The notes under the pieces are model-generated. The model made no database searches. It worked only from the letters and a program-made list of their open reading frames with translations, and was not told where the DNA came from. A stretch of DNA of 59,532 nt from CAYTET01 sp964436975 (GTDB lineage: Bacteria; Bacillota_I; Bacilli_A; Erysipelotrichales; Erysipelotrichaceae), in NCBI GenBank assembly GCA_964436975.1, contig CAYTET010000001.1, positions 1 through 59,532 on the forward strand, written 5' to 3'. Below, one piece after another: positions 52,214 through 59,532 of this stretch (within the stretch, counting starts at the first letter, position 1; every line of letters begins with the position of its first letter). The position numbers and the translations under genes are program-made.

Positions 52214-52421
52214 CTTCTAAGTCTTAGCCGGGGCCGGCAGAAGTGCAGGCAAAGCTCTTATCAGACAGCAGATCAGTCAGTCCAGAGAGCTATTCTATCC
52301 GGACTGTCGGAAAGGGCAGCTGGCAATAGCGCAGGTATGTCTTCTTTGACGGCTTTTAAACGTTGCTTGGGCATAAGGCATTTTCTGATGCCAGAATCAC
52401 CTTCGCTTTGACCCGGCCCAT

Positions 52422-52477
52422 AAAAAAGGCTGTAACGTCTGGTGGCATTTCTTCAATGCCTTCTATTTCGTTACAGC
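52422..52477 (-). terminator. Terminator of the BMP transporter operon
   Basis: GCTGTAACG (52429-52437) pairs with CGTTACAGC (52469-52477), with an inner stem GGCATT/AATGCC, and the minus strand ends in six T. It follows the last gene of the operon by 20 bases. Confidence 0.82.
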
Positions 52478-52497
52478 TCCTTTTTATCAGTCTTGTT

Positions 52498-53475
52498 TTA
52501 CTTCTGGCGGCTGGCAAACATGGTGTCAGTAGCCTGGCGGATGCCGGCAGTGACCTGGGCAACTCTTTCTTTGTCCCAGTTCTGGCTGTCCGCCCGCAGA
52601 AAGGAAGTCTTATCAACCCGGTTGTCAAATATGCCGATAGGCAGGTAGTATTTGACACCGTCAGCCTGTACGGTAATGGTGTCCGGCCTCTCCGAAGCCT
52701 GGCACAGATACATCATGTCATCACAGCCGTAATCACCCAGCATCACGGCCATGGGCACGCCATGGAACAGATTGCTGCCGGGATCATCCGGATTGGCCCG
52801 GTCCGCATTTTTGCGGCGGCTTTCTTCCGGGCTGACCCAGATGTACAGAATGCTGGCCTGCTGCAGGATCTGCGGATCAAACTGGGCCAGTGAATACTGG
52901 TAGCCATAAGCCCCGCTCAGCGGCATCAGCGAACCCTGGCTGCCGCCCCGGGCGGCTTCAATGATTATCGTTTTGCCGTCAAAGCTGTCGGGATAGCTGC
53001 TTTGCTTCTCATCAATGATCTTTTCTGCTTCAGCCTGCAGATCAGTTTTGATGGCTGCTGCGATACTGTCATCCAGCATAGCCAGCCGCGGCTTGATACC
53101 GCATTTAGCCCCGGCGCTGTCCAGCCGGTCAAACAGATACTGGGCGGCATCGTCTGTTGCCACAAACTTGCGGCCGAGCAGATCATGATAGTCCTGGTTG
53201 AGCAGCTGCACTAAAGTGCCCCAGTCATAGTCGTTGATGAACCGGCCGTCATCAGCTTTATAGAACAGCCGCGGCTGGCCCCTTTTCTCCAAAGCGCTGT
53301 CCACACAGCGCATGAAGTGCACATAGGGAAAATCATCCAGCTGCAAAGTCGGGCCGATATGGAACTGCTCCTTTAAAACCTGCGGATCCATTTCAGCCAG
53401 CAGGTGGCGGACTTCCGATTTGCCGGAAGCCGGCAGAGCCAGCAGCAGAACAATTTTAAAAACTTCGTCTTGCAT
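52498..53475 (-). CDS. P-loop protein, possible nucleotide or nucleoside kinase
   Basis: A 325-residue protein that begins MQDEVFKIVLLLALPASGKSEVRHLL, where ASGKSE preceded by LPxxGKS is a Walker A (residues about 14-20). LFYKADDGRFINDYDWG and LYIWVSPEESRRKNADR (Arg-rich, lid-like) fit a kinase fold, but I do not recognise a named family. It is the last gene after the BMP transporter and the phosphoesterase, 18 bases downstream of the latter. A role in phosphorylating an imported nucleoside is a guess from position. Confidence 0.7.
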   Translation of the reverse strand: MQDEVFKIVLLLALPASGKSEVRHLLAEMDPQVLKEQFHIGPTLQLDDFPYVHFMRCVDSALEKRGQPRLFYKADDGRFINDYDWGTLVQLLNQDYHDLLGRKFVATDDAAQYLFDRLDSAGAKCGIKPRLAMLDDSIAAAIKTDLQAEAEKIIDEKQSSYPDSFDGKTIIIEAARGGSQGSLMPLSGAYGYQYSLAQFDPQILQQASILYIWVSPEESRRKNADRANPDDPGSNLFHGVPMAVMLGDYGCDDMMYLCQASERPDTITVQADGVKYYLPIGIFDNRVDKTSFLRADSQNWDKERVAQVTAGIRQATDTMFASRQK

Positions 53476-53493
53476 TTCAATTACCTCTCTTTT

Positions 53494-54282
53494 CTATAGC
53501 TTCAGGGCGCCCAGATAGCGCTGGCGTCCCTTATCCAGTTTTTCACAGCTGAGCCGGCCTTTGTCATCGATCTCAAAAAGCAGGGCGGAAGGATGCTGGT
53601 AAAAATCCAGCTGGCCGCTGACTGGCTCAGCCGCAAACGAGAAAGCCCCGGTGGTATAATAGGGCACGCCTTCAAAGACGGAAGTATAGATATGATGGGT
53701 GTGGCCGGTAAAAATGGCCTTGAGGCCCCCGGTTCTGACAATGTCGGCAAAGCCGGCCGGATACTGGGCCCGGGGCATGGAAGACTGCTCGGCAAACAGA
53801 TGATGGTGGGTCATCAGCAGAGTCGGCAGACTGGTCTTGTGTTCCAAAGCCTGCGCCAGCTTCTGACAGCTCGCCTCGCTGATAAAACCGTCTTTATAAT
53901 CCGGACTGGAACTGTCCAGGCAGATGATGCGGGCCTTGTTTTCAATATGATCTTCAAATAGGATGCCATCATCCTCCTGCTGCAGAAAGCCCTTGCGGAA
54001 AGCAGTCCTGTCTTCATGATTGCCGCTGACCGCATAGACCGGGCAGTCGAAATAATTGACCAGCCATCTTTTGACATAGGCATACTCGGCAACGCTGCCA
54101 TATTCACAGATATCCCCTGACAGCAGGACAAAATCAAGACCGACCTGCCGGCCGTCAAAAACGGAGCGCAGCTGGCTGAAGGGATCATCCATTCTCATCA
54201 TAATCGCACTGTACTCTCCGGCTTTGTCGTTATAGTCAGTCGAAAAATGCAGATCTGAAATATGCGCAAATCTTATGGTCAT
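53494..54282 (-). CDS. Calcineurin-type metallophosphoesterase
   Basis: A 262-residue phosphoesterase with the full motif set: FAHISDLHFS (DxH), LLSGDICEYG (GDxxD-like), VSGNHEDR (GNH), MTHHHLF and FTGHTHH (GHxH). This is the CpdA-like class III cyclic-nucleotide phosphodiesterase layout, although many relatives act on other phosphodiesters or nucleotides. It lies 11 bases after the second permease, inside the BMP operon, so a role in nucleotide handling is plausible. Confidence 0.88.
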   Translation of the reverse strand: MTIRFAHISDLHFSTDYNDKAGEYSAIMMRMDDPFSQLRSVFDGRQVGLDFVLLSGDICEYGSVAEYAYVKRWLVNYFDCPVYAVSGNHEDRTAFRKGFLQQEDDGILFEDHIENKARIICLDSSSPDYKDGFISEASCQKLAQALEHKTSLPTLLMTHHHLFAEQSSMPRAQYPAGFADIVRTGGLKAIFTGHTHHIYTSVFEGVPYYTTGAFSFAAEPVSGQLDFYQHPSALLFEIDDKGRLSCEKLDKGRQRYLGALKL

Positions 54283-54295
54283 TTAATAAACCCTT

Positions 54296-55240
54296 CTAAG
54301 ACTCTTTCTGAGCCAAGGCTGCTTTGATTTTCTTTTCTTTCCGCTTCTGGCTGATTACCGAAGTAATGATTGAGGCCAGTATGGTGGCTACATAGGGAAT
54401 AGCTCCGGTGATCTGGCCCTTTAAGGAGGTCTGCTGCAGGAAACTGCCGATGGACTGGCAGATGCCGAAGAACAGACTGGCGGCTGCCACTCCCAGCGGA
54501 TGGGAATGGCCCAGATTGTTGGCGGTCATGGCAATATAGCCTTTGCCGCTGGTAATATTCTGGATAAACAGGGTGACCGAGCCCATCGACAGCAGCACCC
54601 CGGCCAGACCGCACAGAATTCCTGATAAGGTCATGGTCCAGAACTGGTATTTCTCAACCGGAGTGCCCAGACTGCGGGCGGCCTCCTTATTGATGCCGAT
54701 GGCCCTGATCCGGTAGCCCAAGACCGTTTTATATAAGAATATGAACATCAGTATGGCAATAACCCAGGCCAGATAGTCAAGGGCGGTCAGGCCGTCAAAC
54801 ATCTGGGCCAGCGACGGCCAGAAGCTGGCAAAGAAAGGTGTTATCTTATGCAGGCCGACCAGCGAGGAATCCTGGAACAGGCCTTTGGTGTTGAAGAAAG
54901 CATACATCAGGTAAGTGGTCAGGCCGGTTGACATGGTATTGATAGCCATGCCCACCACCACCGGCGAAGCTTTAAGCCGGATGATGAAGAAAGCCAGAAC
55001 CGCCGACACCAGCATGGCCGCGGAAACGCCGGCCAGAATCGACAGCAGAACATTGCCGCCGGTAAAGAAGTTGACCACAATAGCGAAGAAGGCACTCAGC
55101 ATCATGGCGCCTTCCATGGCGATGTTGAAGACACCGGCCTTGGAGCACAGCGCTGCGGCTAAAGAGCACAGCAGTATCGGCGAGCACATCCTGAAGGTTG
55201 AACTGATAATGGCACTGATATAGGTCCAGCTGAAATTCAT
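54296..55240 (-). CDS. ABC permease of a BMP-type nucleoside importer (NupQ-like)
   Basis: A 314-residue permease with about nine membrane segments. Family marks are FRMCSPILLCSLAAALCSKAG with FNIAMEGAMMLSAFFA, then GINKEAARSLGTPVEKYQFW and NLGHSHPLGVAAASLFFG. It pairs with the other permease; the ATG overlaps that gene's stop by 4 bases. The closest known systems are B. subtilis NupNOPQ and spirochaete BMP transporters, which import nucleosides. Confidence 0.92.
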   Translation of the reverse strand: MNFSWTYISAIISSTFRMCSPILLCSLAAALCSKAGVFNIAMEGAMMLSAFFAIVVNFFTGGNVLLSILAGVSAAMLVSAVLAFFIIRLKASPVVVGMAINTMSTGLTTYLMYAFFNTKGLFQDSSLVGLHKITPFFASFWPSLAQMFDGLTALDYLAWVIAILMFIFLYKTVLGYRIRAIGINKEAARSLGTPVEKYQFWTMTLSGILCGLAGVLLSMGSVTLFIQNITSGKGYIAMTANNLGHSHPLGVAAASLFFGICQSIGSFLQQTSLKGQITGAIPYVATILASIITSVISQKRKEKKIKAALAQKES

Positions 55241-56310
55241 TTCTGTTCACCCCCTTTACGCTCAGCCCTTTTTTTATGCAGATGAACAACAAAGCGGGCG
55301 GTGACAAGCATGGTGATGACACCCTGGATAATGGCCGTGATCTCTGAGGGGATGTTCAGCGTCAGCTCAATAGCCGAGCCGCCGATGGTGATGCCGGCCA
55401 AGAAGATGGAGCTTACCAGAACACCGACGATATCATAGCCGCTCATCAGCGAGGCGGTGATGCCGGTCCAGGAATAGCCCGGCGAGGTAATCATTTTATC
55501 CACATACCGGAATTTGGTGCCCAGCACTTCACAGGCTCCGCCCAGTCCGGCAATGGCTCCGCTGAGCATCAGAACCTTATACATTGTCTTCTTGGATTTG
55601 ATGCCGCCGTATTCGGCAAAGCCGGCATTCAGTCCGCCCATGCGGGCTTCATAGCCAAAGCTGGTCTTTTTGATAATAAACGCGATGACAATTACACAGA
55701 CCAACGCGATGATAAATCCGTAATGGGTCGTGTATCTTTCAAAGATGCGCGGCAGTATCGAGCCCGATATCTTCTCGGTCTGGATGGCCAGCTTGTCAGC
55801 GGCATACGGATCCAGAAAGACATAATTAGTCAGATAAGAGGCAATATAGTCTGCCACATAGTTGAACATCAGGGTGATGATCAGCAGATAGGCATTATAG
55901 CGGGCACTGATAAACGCTGACAGCAGCGAGTACAGGGCGCCGGCCGCCATGCTGGCCACTAGCGTCAGGATAACCACCAGAAAGTCCGGACCGGGCAGCC
56001 GGGGAGCGACAATGGCAGCGGTAATGGCGCCGACAATCATCTGACCCTGGGCTCCCATCGAAGAATAGCCGCTGCCCCAAGACAGGGCGGCTGCCAGACC
56101 GGCAAAGATGATCGGCGTGGCCCGGGTCAGGGTTGAAGCAATGGCATATTTGGATAGAAAGCCGCCGGTAATCAGGCCGGCAATGCCGGTAAACGGATTA
56201 TAGCCGGTTGCCGCCATGATGATGCCGCCGACAACTAAGCCGGCCGCAATGGCAATCAGCGGGAAGGTCAGACTCTTCAGCAGTCTGGTCAGTCTTTCCT
56301 TAATTTTCAT
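55237..56310 (-). CDS. ABC permease of a BMP-type nucleoside importer (NupP-like)
   Basis: A 357-residue permease. It shows LTRATPIIFAGLAAALSWGS, YSSMGAQGQMIVGAITAAIV and SFGYEARMGGLNAGFAEYGG, all typical of the group. ATG 56310 is chosen because GGGAGG lies 8 bases upstream; a longer start would fall inside that SD. It overlaps the ATPase gene by 11 bases. Confidence 0.92.
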   Translation of the reverse strand: MKIKERLTRLLKSLTFPLIAIAAGLVVGGIIMAATGYNPFTGIAGLITGGFLSKYAIASTLTRATPIIFAGLAAALSWGSGYSSMGAQGQMIVGAITAAIVAPRLPGPDFLVVILTLVASMAAGALYSLLSAFISARYNAYLLIITLMFNYVADYIASYLTNYVFLDPYAADKLAIQTEKISGSILPRIFERYTTHYGFIIALVCVIVIAFIIKKTSFGYEARMGGLNAGFAEYGGIKSKKTMYKVLMLSGAIAGLGGACEVLGTKFRYVDKMITSPGYSWTGITASLMSGYDIVGVLVSSIFLAGITIGGSAIELTLNIPSEITAIIQGVITMLVTARFVVHLHKKRAERKGGEQK

Positions 56311-57808
56311 GGATTTCACCTCCCAGCATCAGCATGCCGAGACGGTGGTCATCAACCTGGCCGTGCTTGAACTCATAATTGAACCGGCCGTTATACATGA
56401 CATATATCCGGTCGCTCAGTTTTAGTATTTCGCTTAACTCACTGCTCACCAACAGAATGCCGCCCTGATGATCCCTTTTGTTGACCAGCCGCTGGTGGAC
56501 AAATTCCATGGCGCCGATATCAATGCCCCGGGTCGGCTCGCAGGCAATCGTCAGCGGGCAGCTGCGCTCAATCTCGCGGGCAGCGATGACTTTCTGGGCA
56601 TTGCCGCCGGACAGTTCTTTCATCAGCTGGCGGCTGCTGTCAGCCTTGATGCAGTATTCCTTGATCAGCTCATCGGCATAGGCGTCAATCTTTTTCTGGC
56701 TGAGAATGCCGTGGCGGGAAAACTGCGGGTCATGCTGGCGGCCCATCAGCAGGTTATCAGCCAGCGTGGCATCTTTGGCACTGCCCCACAGATAGCGGTC
56801 TTCCGGAATATGGGAAAGACCGGCCTGCCGGACAGCGGCCACTCCCTTGTTGGAAACATCCTGGCCGCAGACGGTCACCGTGCCTTCATATTCCTGCTGC
56901 AGACCGGTGATGCACTTGACCAGATCGCTCTGGCCGTTGCCGCTGACACCGGCAATGCCGACAATCTCGCCGGCATCAACATAAAGACTGACCTTGTCCA
57001 AAACCTTTTTTCCTAAATCCGAGCCCATGGTCAGATCTTTTACATCCAAAAGACGCTGGCCCTGCGGCTGGGTTTCAATATCCAGATTGGCCGTGTGACG
57101 GCCGATCATCAGGTAAGACAGTTCATCGACGGTGGTTGTGGCTTTAGCCACTGTTGAAACAAGCCGGCCGTTGCGCATGACGGTTATCCGGTCGGCCACT
57201 GCCATAACTTCATTGAGCTTGTGGGTAATGAGAATCAGACTCTTGCCGGCCGCCGCCAGTCTTTTCATCGTCTGTAAAAGTTCATCAATTTCATTGGGCG
57301 TCAAAACGGCACTGGGTTCATCGAAAATGATAATGTCAGCATTCTGGTAAAGGGTCTTGAGAATTTCCACCCGCTGCTGGGTGCCGACCGGGCAGTCATC
57401 AATGATGGCGTCAGGGTCAACATTAAGGCCGTAGCGGGCCGACAGCTCTTTGACTTTGGCCGTGTTGCGGGCCCGGTCAAAAAAACCGTGCTTAGAGACT
57501 TCATTGTTATAGACAATGTTTTCAGTGACCGTCAGCGGACCGAACAGCATAAAGTGCTGCTGGACCATGCCGATGTGAAGCTTCATCGCATCCATCGGGC
57601 TGTGCATGACCGCCGGCTGGCCGCGGACAAAAATCTCTCCGCTGTCCGGCTCTTCCAGACCATACAGAATCTTCATCAGGGTCGATTTGCCGGCGCCGTT
57701 TTCACCGACGATGGCCAAGATCTCCCCTTCGTTGAGATCAATGCTGACATTGTCATTGGCGACGACTTTGCCGTACGTTTTGACAATGTTTGTCATTTGA
57801 AGAATCAT
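56300..57808 (-). CDS. Double ABC ATPase of a BMP-type nucleoside importer (NupO-like)
   Basis: A 502-residue protein with two ATPase halves. The first has GENGAGKST and VQQHFMLFGPLTVTENI, with the signature region reading VGTQQRVEILKTLYQ and Walker B IIIFDEPSAVL. In the second half the Walker A is weaker (GVSGNGQSDLVKC), the signature is LSGGNAQKV and PTRGIDIGA follows. One degenerate half is normal for sugar and nucleoside importers of this kind. AAAGGA lies before ATG 57808; an ATG at 57853 lies in the upstream hairpin. Confidence 0.95.
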   Translation of the reverse strand: MILQMTNIVKTYGKVVANDNVSIDLNEGEILAIVGENGAGKSTLMKILYGLEEPDSGEIFVRGQPAVMHSPMDAMKLHIGMVQQHFMLFGPLTVTENIVYNNEVSKHGFFDRARNTAKVKELSARYGLNVDPDAIIDDCPVGTQQRVEILKTLYQNADIIIFDEPSAVLTPNEIDELLQTMKRLAAAGKSLILITHKLNEVMAVADRITVMRNGRLVSTVAKATTTVDELSYLMIGRHTANLDIETQPQGQRLLDVKDLTMGSDLGKKVLDKVSLYVDAGEIVGIAGVSGNGQSDLVKCITGLQQEYEGTVTVCGQDVSNKGVAAVRQAGLSHIPEDRYLWGSAKDATLADNLLMGRQHDPQFSRHGILSQKKIDAYADELIKEYCIKADSSRQLMKELSGGNAQKVIAAREIERSCPLTIACEPTRGIDIGAMEFVHQRLVNKRDHQGGILLVSSELSEILKLSDRIYVMYNGRFNYEFKHGQVDDHRLGMLMLGGEIHEN

Positions 57809-57826
57809 CGCTTTAATCCTTTCAAA

Positions 57827-57860
57827 TAACTGTGTGAAGAGAAACCTCTTCACACAGTTA
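57827..57860 (-). repeat. 15-bp perfect hairpin between the BMP protein and ATPase genes
   Basis: Arms 57827-57841 and 57846-57860 pair perfectly over 15 bases with a 4-base loop. No T run follows on the minus strand. Such hairpins often protect the upstream mRNA, so the binding protein is made in excess over the transporter. Confidence 0.85.
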
Positions 57861-57877
57861 TCATTAACTATTGATTA

Positions 57878-58936
57878 TTAACCAGCGTAATCGGCTTCCA
57901 TGACATACGGCAGCACAACCGTGCCGTCGGCTAAATCTTTGGTCGCCTTGGTGCCGGCAGCGATGACGGCATCCGTCATGATGTCGGTATTGCGGTAATT
58001 GGCATCGAAGTTGACACCGACAACGCAGAAGGCATTGTCAGTAACACCTAAGGTGGAAACGCCGCCGGTAACCGTGCCGTCAGCTAAGAAGTCATCAACG
58101 ATGGCCTTCATGGCAATGGCGGTATTCTTGGTCAGACCGGTAATGATATAAGGATTGTCCTGGGTTGTCTGGTCAACACTTAAGCCGGAGGTATAAATCA
58201 GTGACTTGCCGGAAGCAGCCCGGTCAAGGCAGAACTGGTAGATGCCGGCATTGGCGCTGTTGGCAACCGAGCCCATGATGAAGTGGCCTTCATCACCTAA
58301 AGCTGCGGCAACTTCAGCCGCTTTATTATAAGTCGCGGAGGTATCGCTGTAGGTATCGGCATAAGCGGCCACAAATGTCGCGTTGGGGTTGACGGACTTG
58401 ACGCCTTCCATAAAGCCATACTTATATTCAAAATTGGACTGCTGCTGGAAATTGCCGATGTAACCGAACTTGGTATCATCTGCAAAAGCGGTAGCGATCA
58501 TGGCGCCTAAGACATAGCAGCCATCGGTCGTATTGAACTTGATGGACATGACACGCTCATTGGATGCGGCCGTATCGATAATGCCAAACTGGATATCGGC
58601 AAACTCATCAGCCAGCTTGCTCATGGCATCGGCGCCGGTCCAGCCGACAGCAACAATCAGGTTATAGCCCTGTTCGCAGGCATTGCGTGATTTCTGCTCC
58701 CAGTCATCCGTGCTGGTGCACTCAATGAATGAGGCCGTAAAGCCGTATTCATCAGCCATTGACTGCAGCTGGTTTTTGGCCTGCAGAATGAACTGGTCGG
58801 TGCCGACCGTGTCGGAGACCATGGCAATTTTAATGTCGGCATATTTTTTGTCGTCGGTTCCGCCGTCCTGGGTGCCGCAGCCCACCATGGACAGCGTCAG
58901 AAGCAAGGCGAGGCATAAGGTTAAAAACTTCTTCAT
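57878..58936 (-). CDS. BMP-family substrate-binding lipoprotein
   Basis: A 352-residue exported lipoprotein, the receptor of the importer. The lipobox is LSMVGC with Cys20, followed by a DGGTDDKK linker. The fold is the BmpA/PnrA type: KIAMVSDTVGTDQFILQAKN, then LIVAVGWTGADAMSKLADEF and YVLGAMIATAF. Relatives bind purine nucleosides, hence the proposed substrate. It is the first gene of a six-gene operon. Confidence 0.93.
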   Translation of the reverse strand: MKKFLTLCLALLLTLSMVGCGTQDGGTDDKKYADIKIAMVSDTVGTDQFILQAKNQLQSMADEYGFTASFIECTSTDDWEQKSRNACEQGYNLIVAVGWTGADAMSKLADEFADIQFGIIDTAASNERVMSIKFNTTDGCYVLGAMIATAFADDTKFGYIGNFQQQSNFEYKYGFMEGVKSVNPNATFVAAYADTYSDTSATYNKAAEVAAALGDEGHFIMGSVANSANAGIYQFCLDRAASGKSLIYTSGLSVDQTTQDNPYIITGLTKNTAIAMKAIVDDFLADGTVTGGVSTLGVTDNAFCVVGVNFDANYRNTDIMTDAVIAAGTKATKDLADGTVVLPYVMEADYAG

Positions 58937-58972
58937 CGTTTTTCCTCCCGGGGAATACCCCTTCTCGGCTTC

Positions 58973-58981
58973 ATCATAGCA
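58973..58981 (-). promoter_or_regulatory. Extended -10 promoter of the BMP operon
   Basis: Minus strand TGCTATGAT (TATGAT is 58973-58978), 36 bases before the lipoprotein start. The -35 zone next to it adjoins the 59002-59015 palindrome. A GGGG-AATA-CCCC dyad lies at 58950-58961, just before the SD. Confidence 0.55.
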
Positions 58982-59001
58982 TTATGACCTTTTTATTAAT
59001 T

Positions 59002-59015
59002 ATGACATATGTCAT
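59002..59015. promoter_or_regulatory. 14-bp palindrome between the BMP operon and the Crp-like gene
   Basis: ATGACATATGTCAT is fully self-complementary and of the size used by Crp/Fnr dimers. It overlaps the -35 (ATGACA) of the regulator gene and lies upstream of the divergent BMP promoter, so the regulator at 59037 is the likely ligand. Confidence 0.7.
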
Positions 59016-59030
59016 GTTTTAGGGTAAAAT
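59002..59030 (+). promoter_or_regulatory. Promoter of the Crp-like gene
   Basis: ATGACA (59002-59007), 17-base spacer, TAAAAT (59025-59030). The ATG begins only 6 bases after the -10, so transcription may start on the start codon. Confidence 0.6.
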
Positions 59031-59036
59031 AATTAC

Positions 59037-59532
59037 ATGATAGAAATTAATGATGCCCCGCTGGCCCTGCGCTATATGAAGAAGAATAATTTCAAGGCTC
59101 TTTTTGACAGCGATGTTACCGCTATCACCAAACTCTTCTTCTTTGAAAAAGGCAGCTGCATCATCACCGAAGGGATCATTCCGGAATACCTGTTCTTTAT
59201 TGTTGAAGGTGAATGCCGCTATATTTCCCTGGCTTCCACCGGCACTCTGGTCTCCTATGGCGGTTCGAAAACCTTCCGGGTTATCGGCGAAGTTGCCTCC
59301 TTGTGGAACTATCCGCCGACCAGCAGCGTCCAGGCCGTCAAAGACAGCTACTGTCTGGCCATCAATTTAAACAAGCACCGGGAAATGCTGCTGAATGACA
59401 ACCGCTTTCTGCGCTTCATCGCCCATTTTCTGGCTTCTACCGTTACCAAGCTCGACAACACCATAACCGCCCATACCAATTCAAACGTGCAGAGCCGGCT
59501 GGCGGCTTTTATTCTGCAGAACAGCTACAATG
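59037..59532 (+). CDS. Crp/Fnr-family regulator, cut by the window end
   Basis: At least 165 residues. A cyclic-nucleotide-binding-type barrel is visible: FFEKGSCIITEGIIPEYLFF, then FIVEGECRYISL and FRVIGEVASLWN, followed by a long dimer helix (HFLASTVTKLDNTITAHTNS). The DNA-binding domain begins at SRLAAFILQN and is lost at the window edge. The FRVIGEVASLWN segment replaces the usual phosphate-cassette Arg, so the ligand need not be cAMP. It is divergent from the BMP operon and probably controls it. Confidence 0.88.
   Translation, partial: MIEINDAPLALRYMKKNNFKALFDSDVTAITKLFFFEKGSCIITEGIIPEYLFFIVEGECRYISLASTGTLVSYGGSKTFRVIGEVASLWNYPPTSSVQAVKDSYCLAINLNKHREMLLNDNRFLRFIAHFLASTVTKLDNTITAHTNSNVQSRLAAFILQNSYN

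Overview
The window looks like part of a draft or metagenome-assembled genome of a Gram-positive anaerobe of the Bacillota. The reasons are the tsaC-glyA-upp-atpI-atpB-atpE-atpF order, a mannose-family PTS with a site matching the CcpA cre consensus, a PRD-type regulator, NfnAB, a sortase-type cell-wall anchor and strong Shine-Dalgarno sites. An Erysipelotrichia-like relative fits, but I cannot prove the class. Four runs of N (39954-39963, 41938-41947, 48728-48748, 50957-50966) are assembly gaps; two of them break genes that were almost certainly continuous.

Layout. 1-6050 (minus strand): tsaC, glyA, upp, then the ATP synthase genes atpI, atpB, atpE, atpF and an unusual delta-alpha fusion that stops early at the window edge. 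The c subunit has two membrane carboxylates, as in sodium-driven rotors. 6095-10490 (minus): a reduced yhf cluster, yhfZ / yhfY-U-T-S. 10654-13716 (plus): esterase, ROK kinase, metallo-beta-lactamase-fold hydrolase. 13721-20357: a frameshifted PRD regulator, a GNAT acetyltransferase with an in-frame stop, an unrecognised gene, and a mannose-family PTS (IID, IIC, IIB as one unit with a cre site; IIA as a separate unit with its own terminator). 20392-27022 (minus): MATE exporter, AlbA_2-type regulator with a 12-bp triple repeat upstream, NfnB-NfnA and an MFS transporter.

27119-32710 (plus): phospho-beta-glucosidase, murA, an overlapping HNH-nuclease/methyltransferase pair, rpmE and a GtrA-like protein. 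32745-38373: sulfatase with a divergent PaaK-like protein (minus), an M32 carboxypeptidase (plus) and an amidohydrolase (minus). 38472-42520 (minus): a translationally coupled operon of two fused ABC ATPase-permeases and a small M50-type membrane peptidase. 42851-44773 (plus): prfA-prmC. 45011-51777 (minus): one very large cell-wall-anchored surface protein, split by assembly gaps, behind a long untranslated leader. 52498-58936 (minus): a BMP-type (probably nucleoside) ABC uptake operon ending in a metallophosphoesterase and a P-loop protein. It is divergent from a Crp/Fnr-like regulator (59037 to the window end), with a 14-bp perfect palindrome between the two promoters.

How the parts fit. 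Much of the window is sugar and nucleoside scavenging (PTS, ROK kinase, GH1, BMP transporter, sulfatase), redox balance (NfnAB) and sodium or proton energy coupling. The parts most worth a second look are the delta-alpha ATP synthase fusion, the ABC/M50 operon with one degenerate Walker A, the HNH-methyltransferase pair, the reduced yhf cluster, and several promoters placed so close to the start codon that the mRNAs may be leaderless. No tRNA, rRNA, CRISPR array or insertion sequence was recognised.
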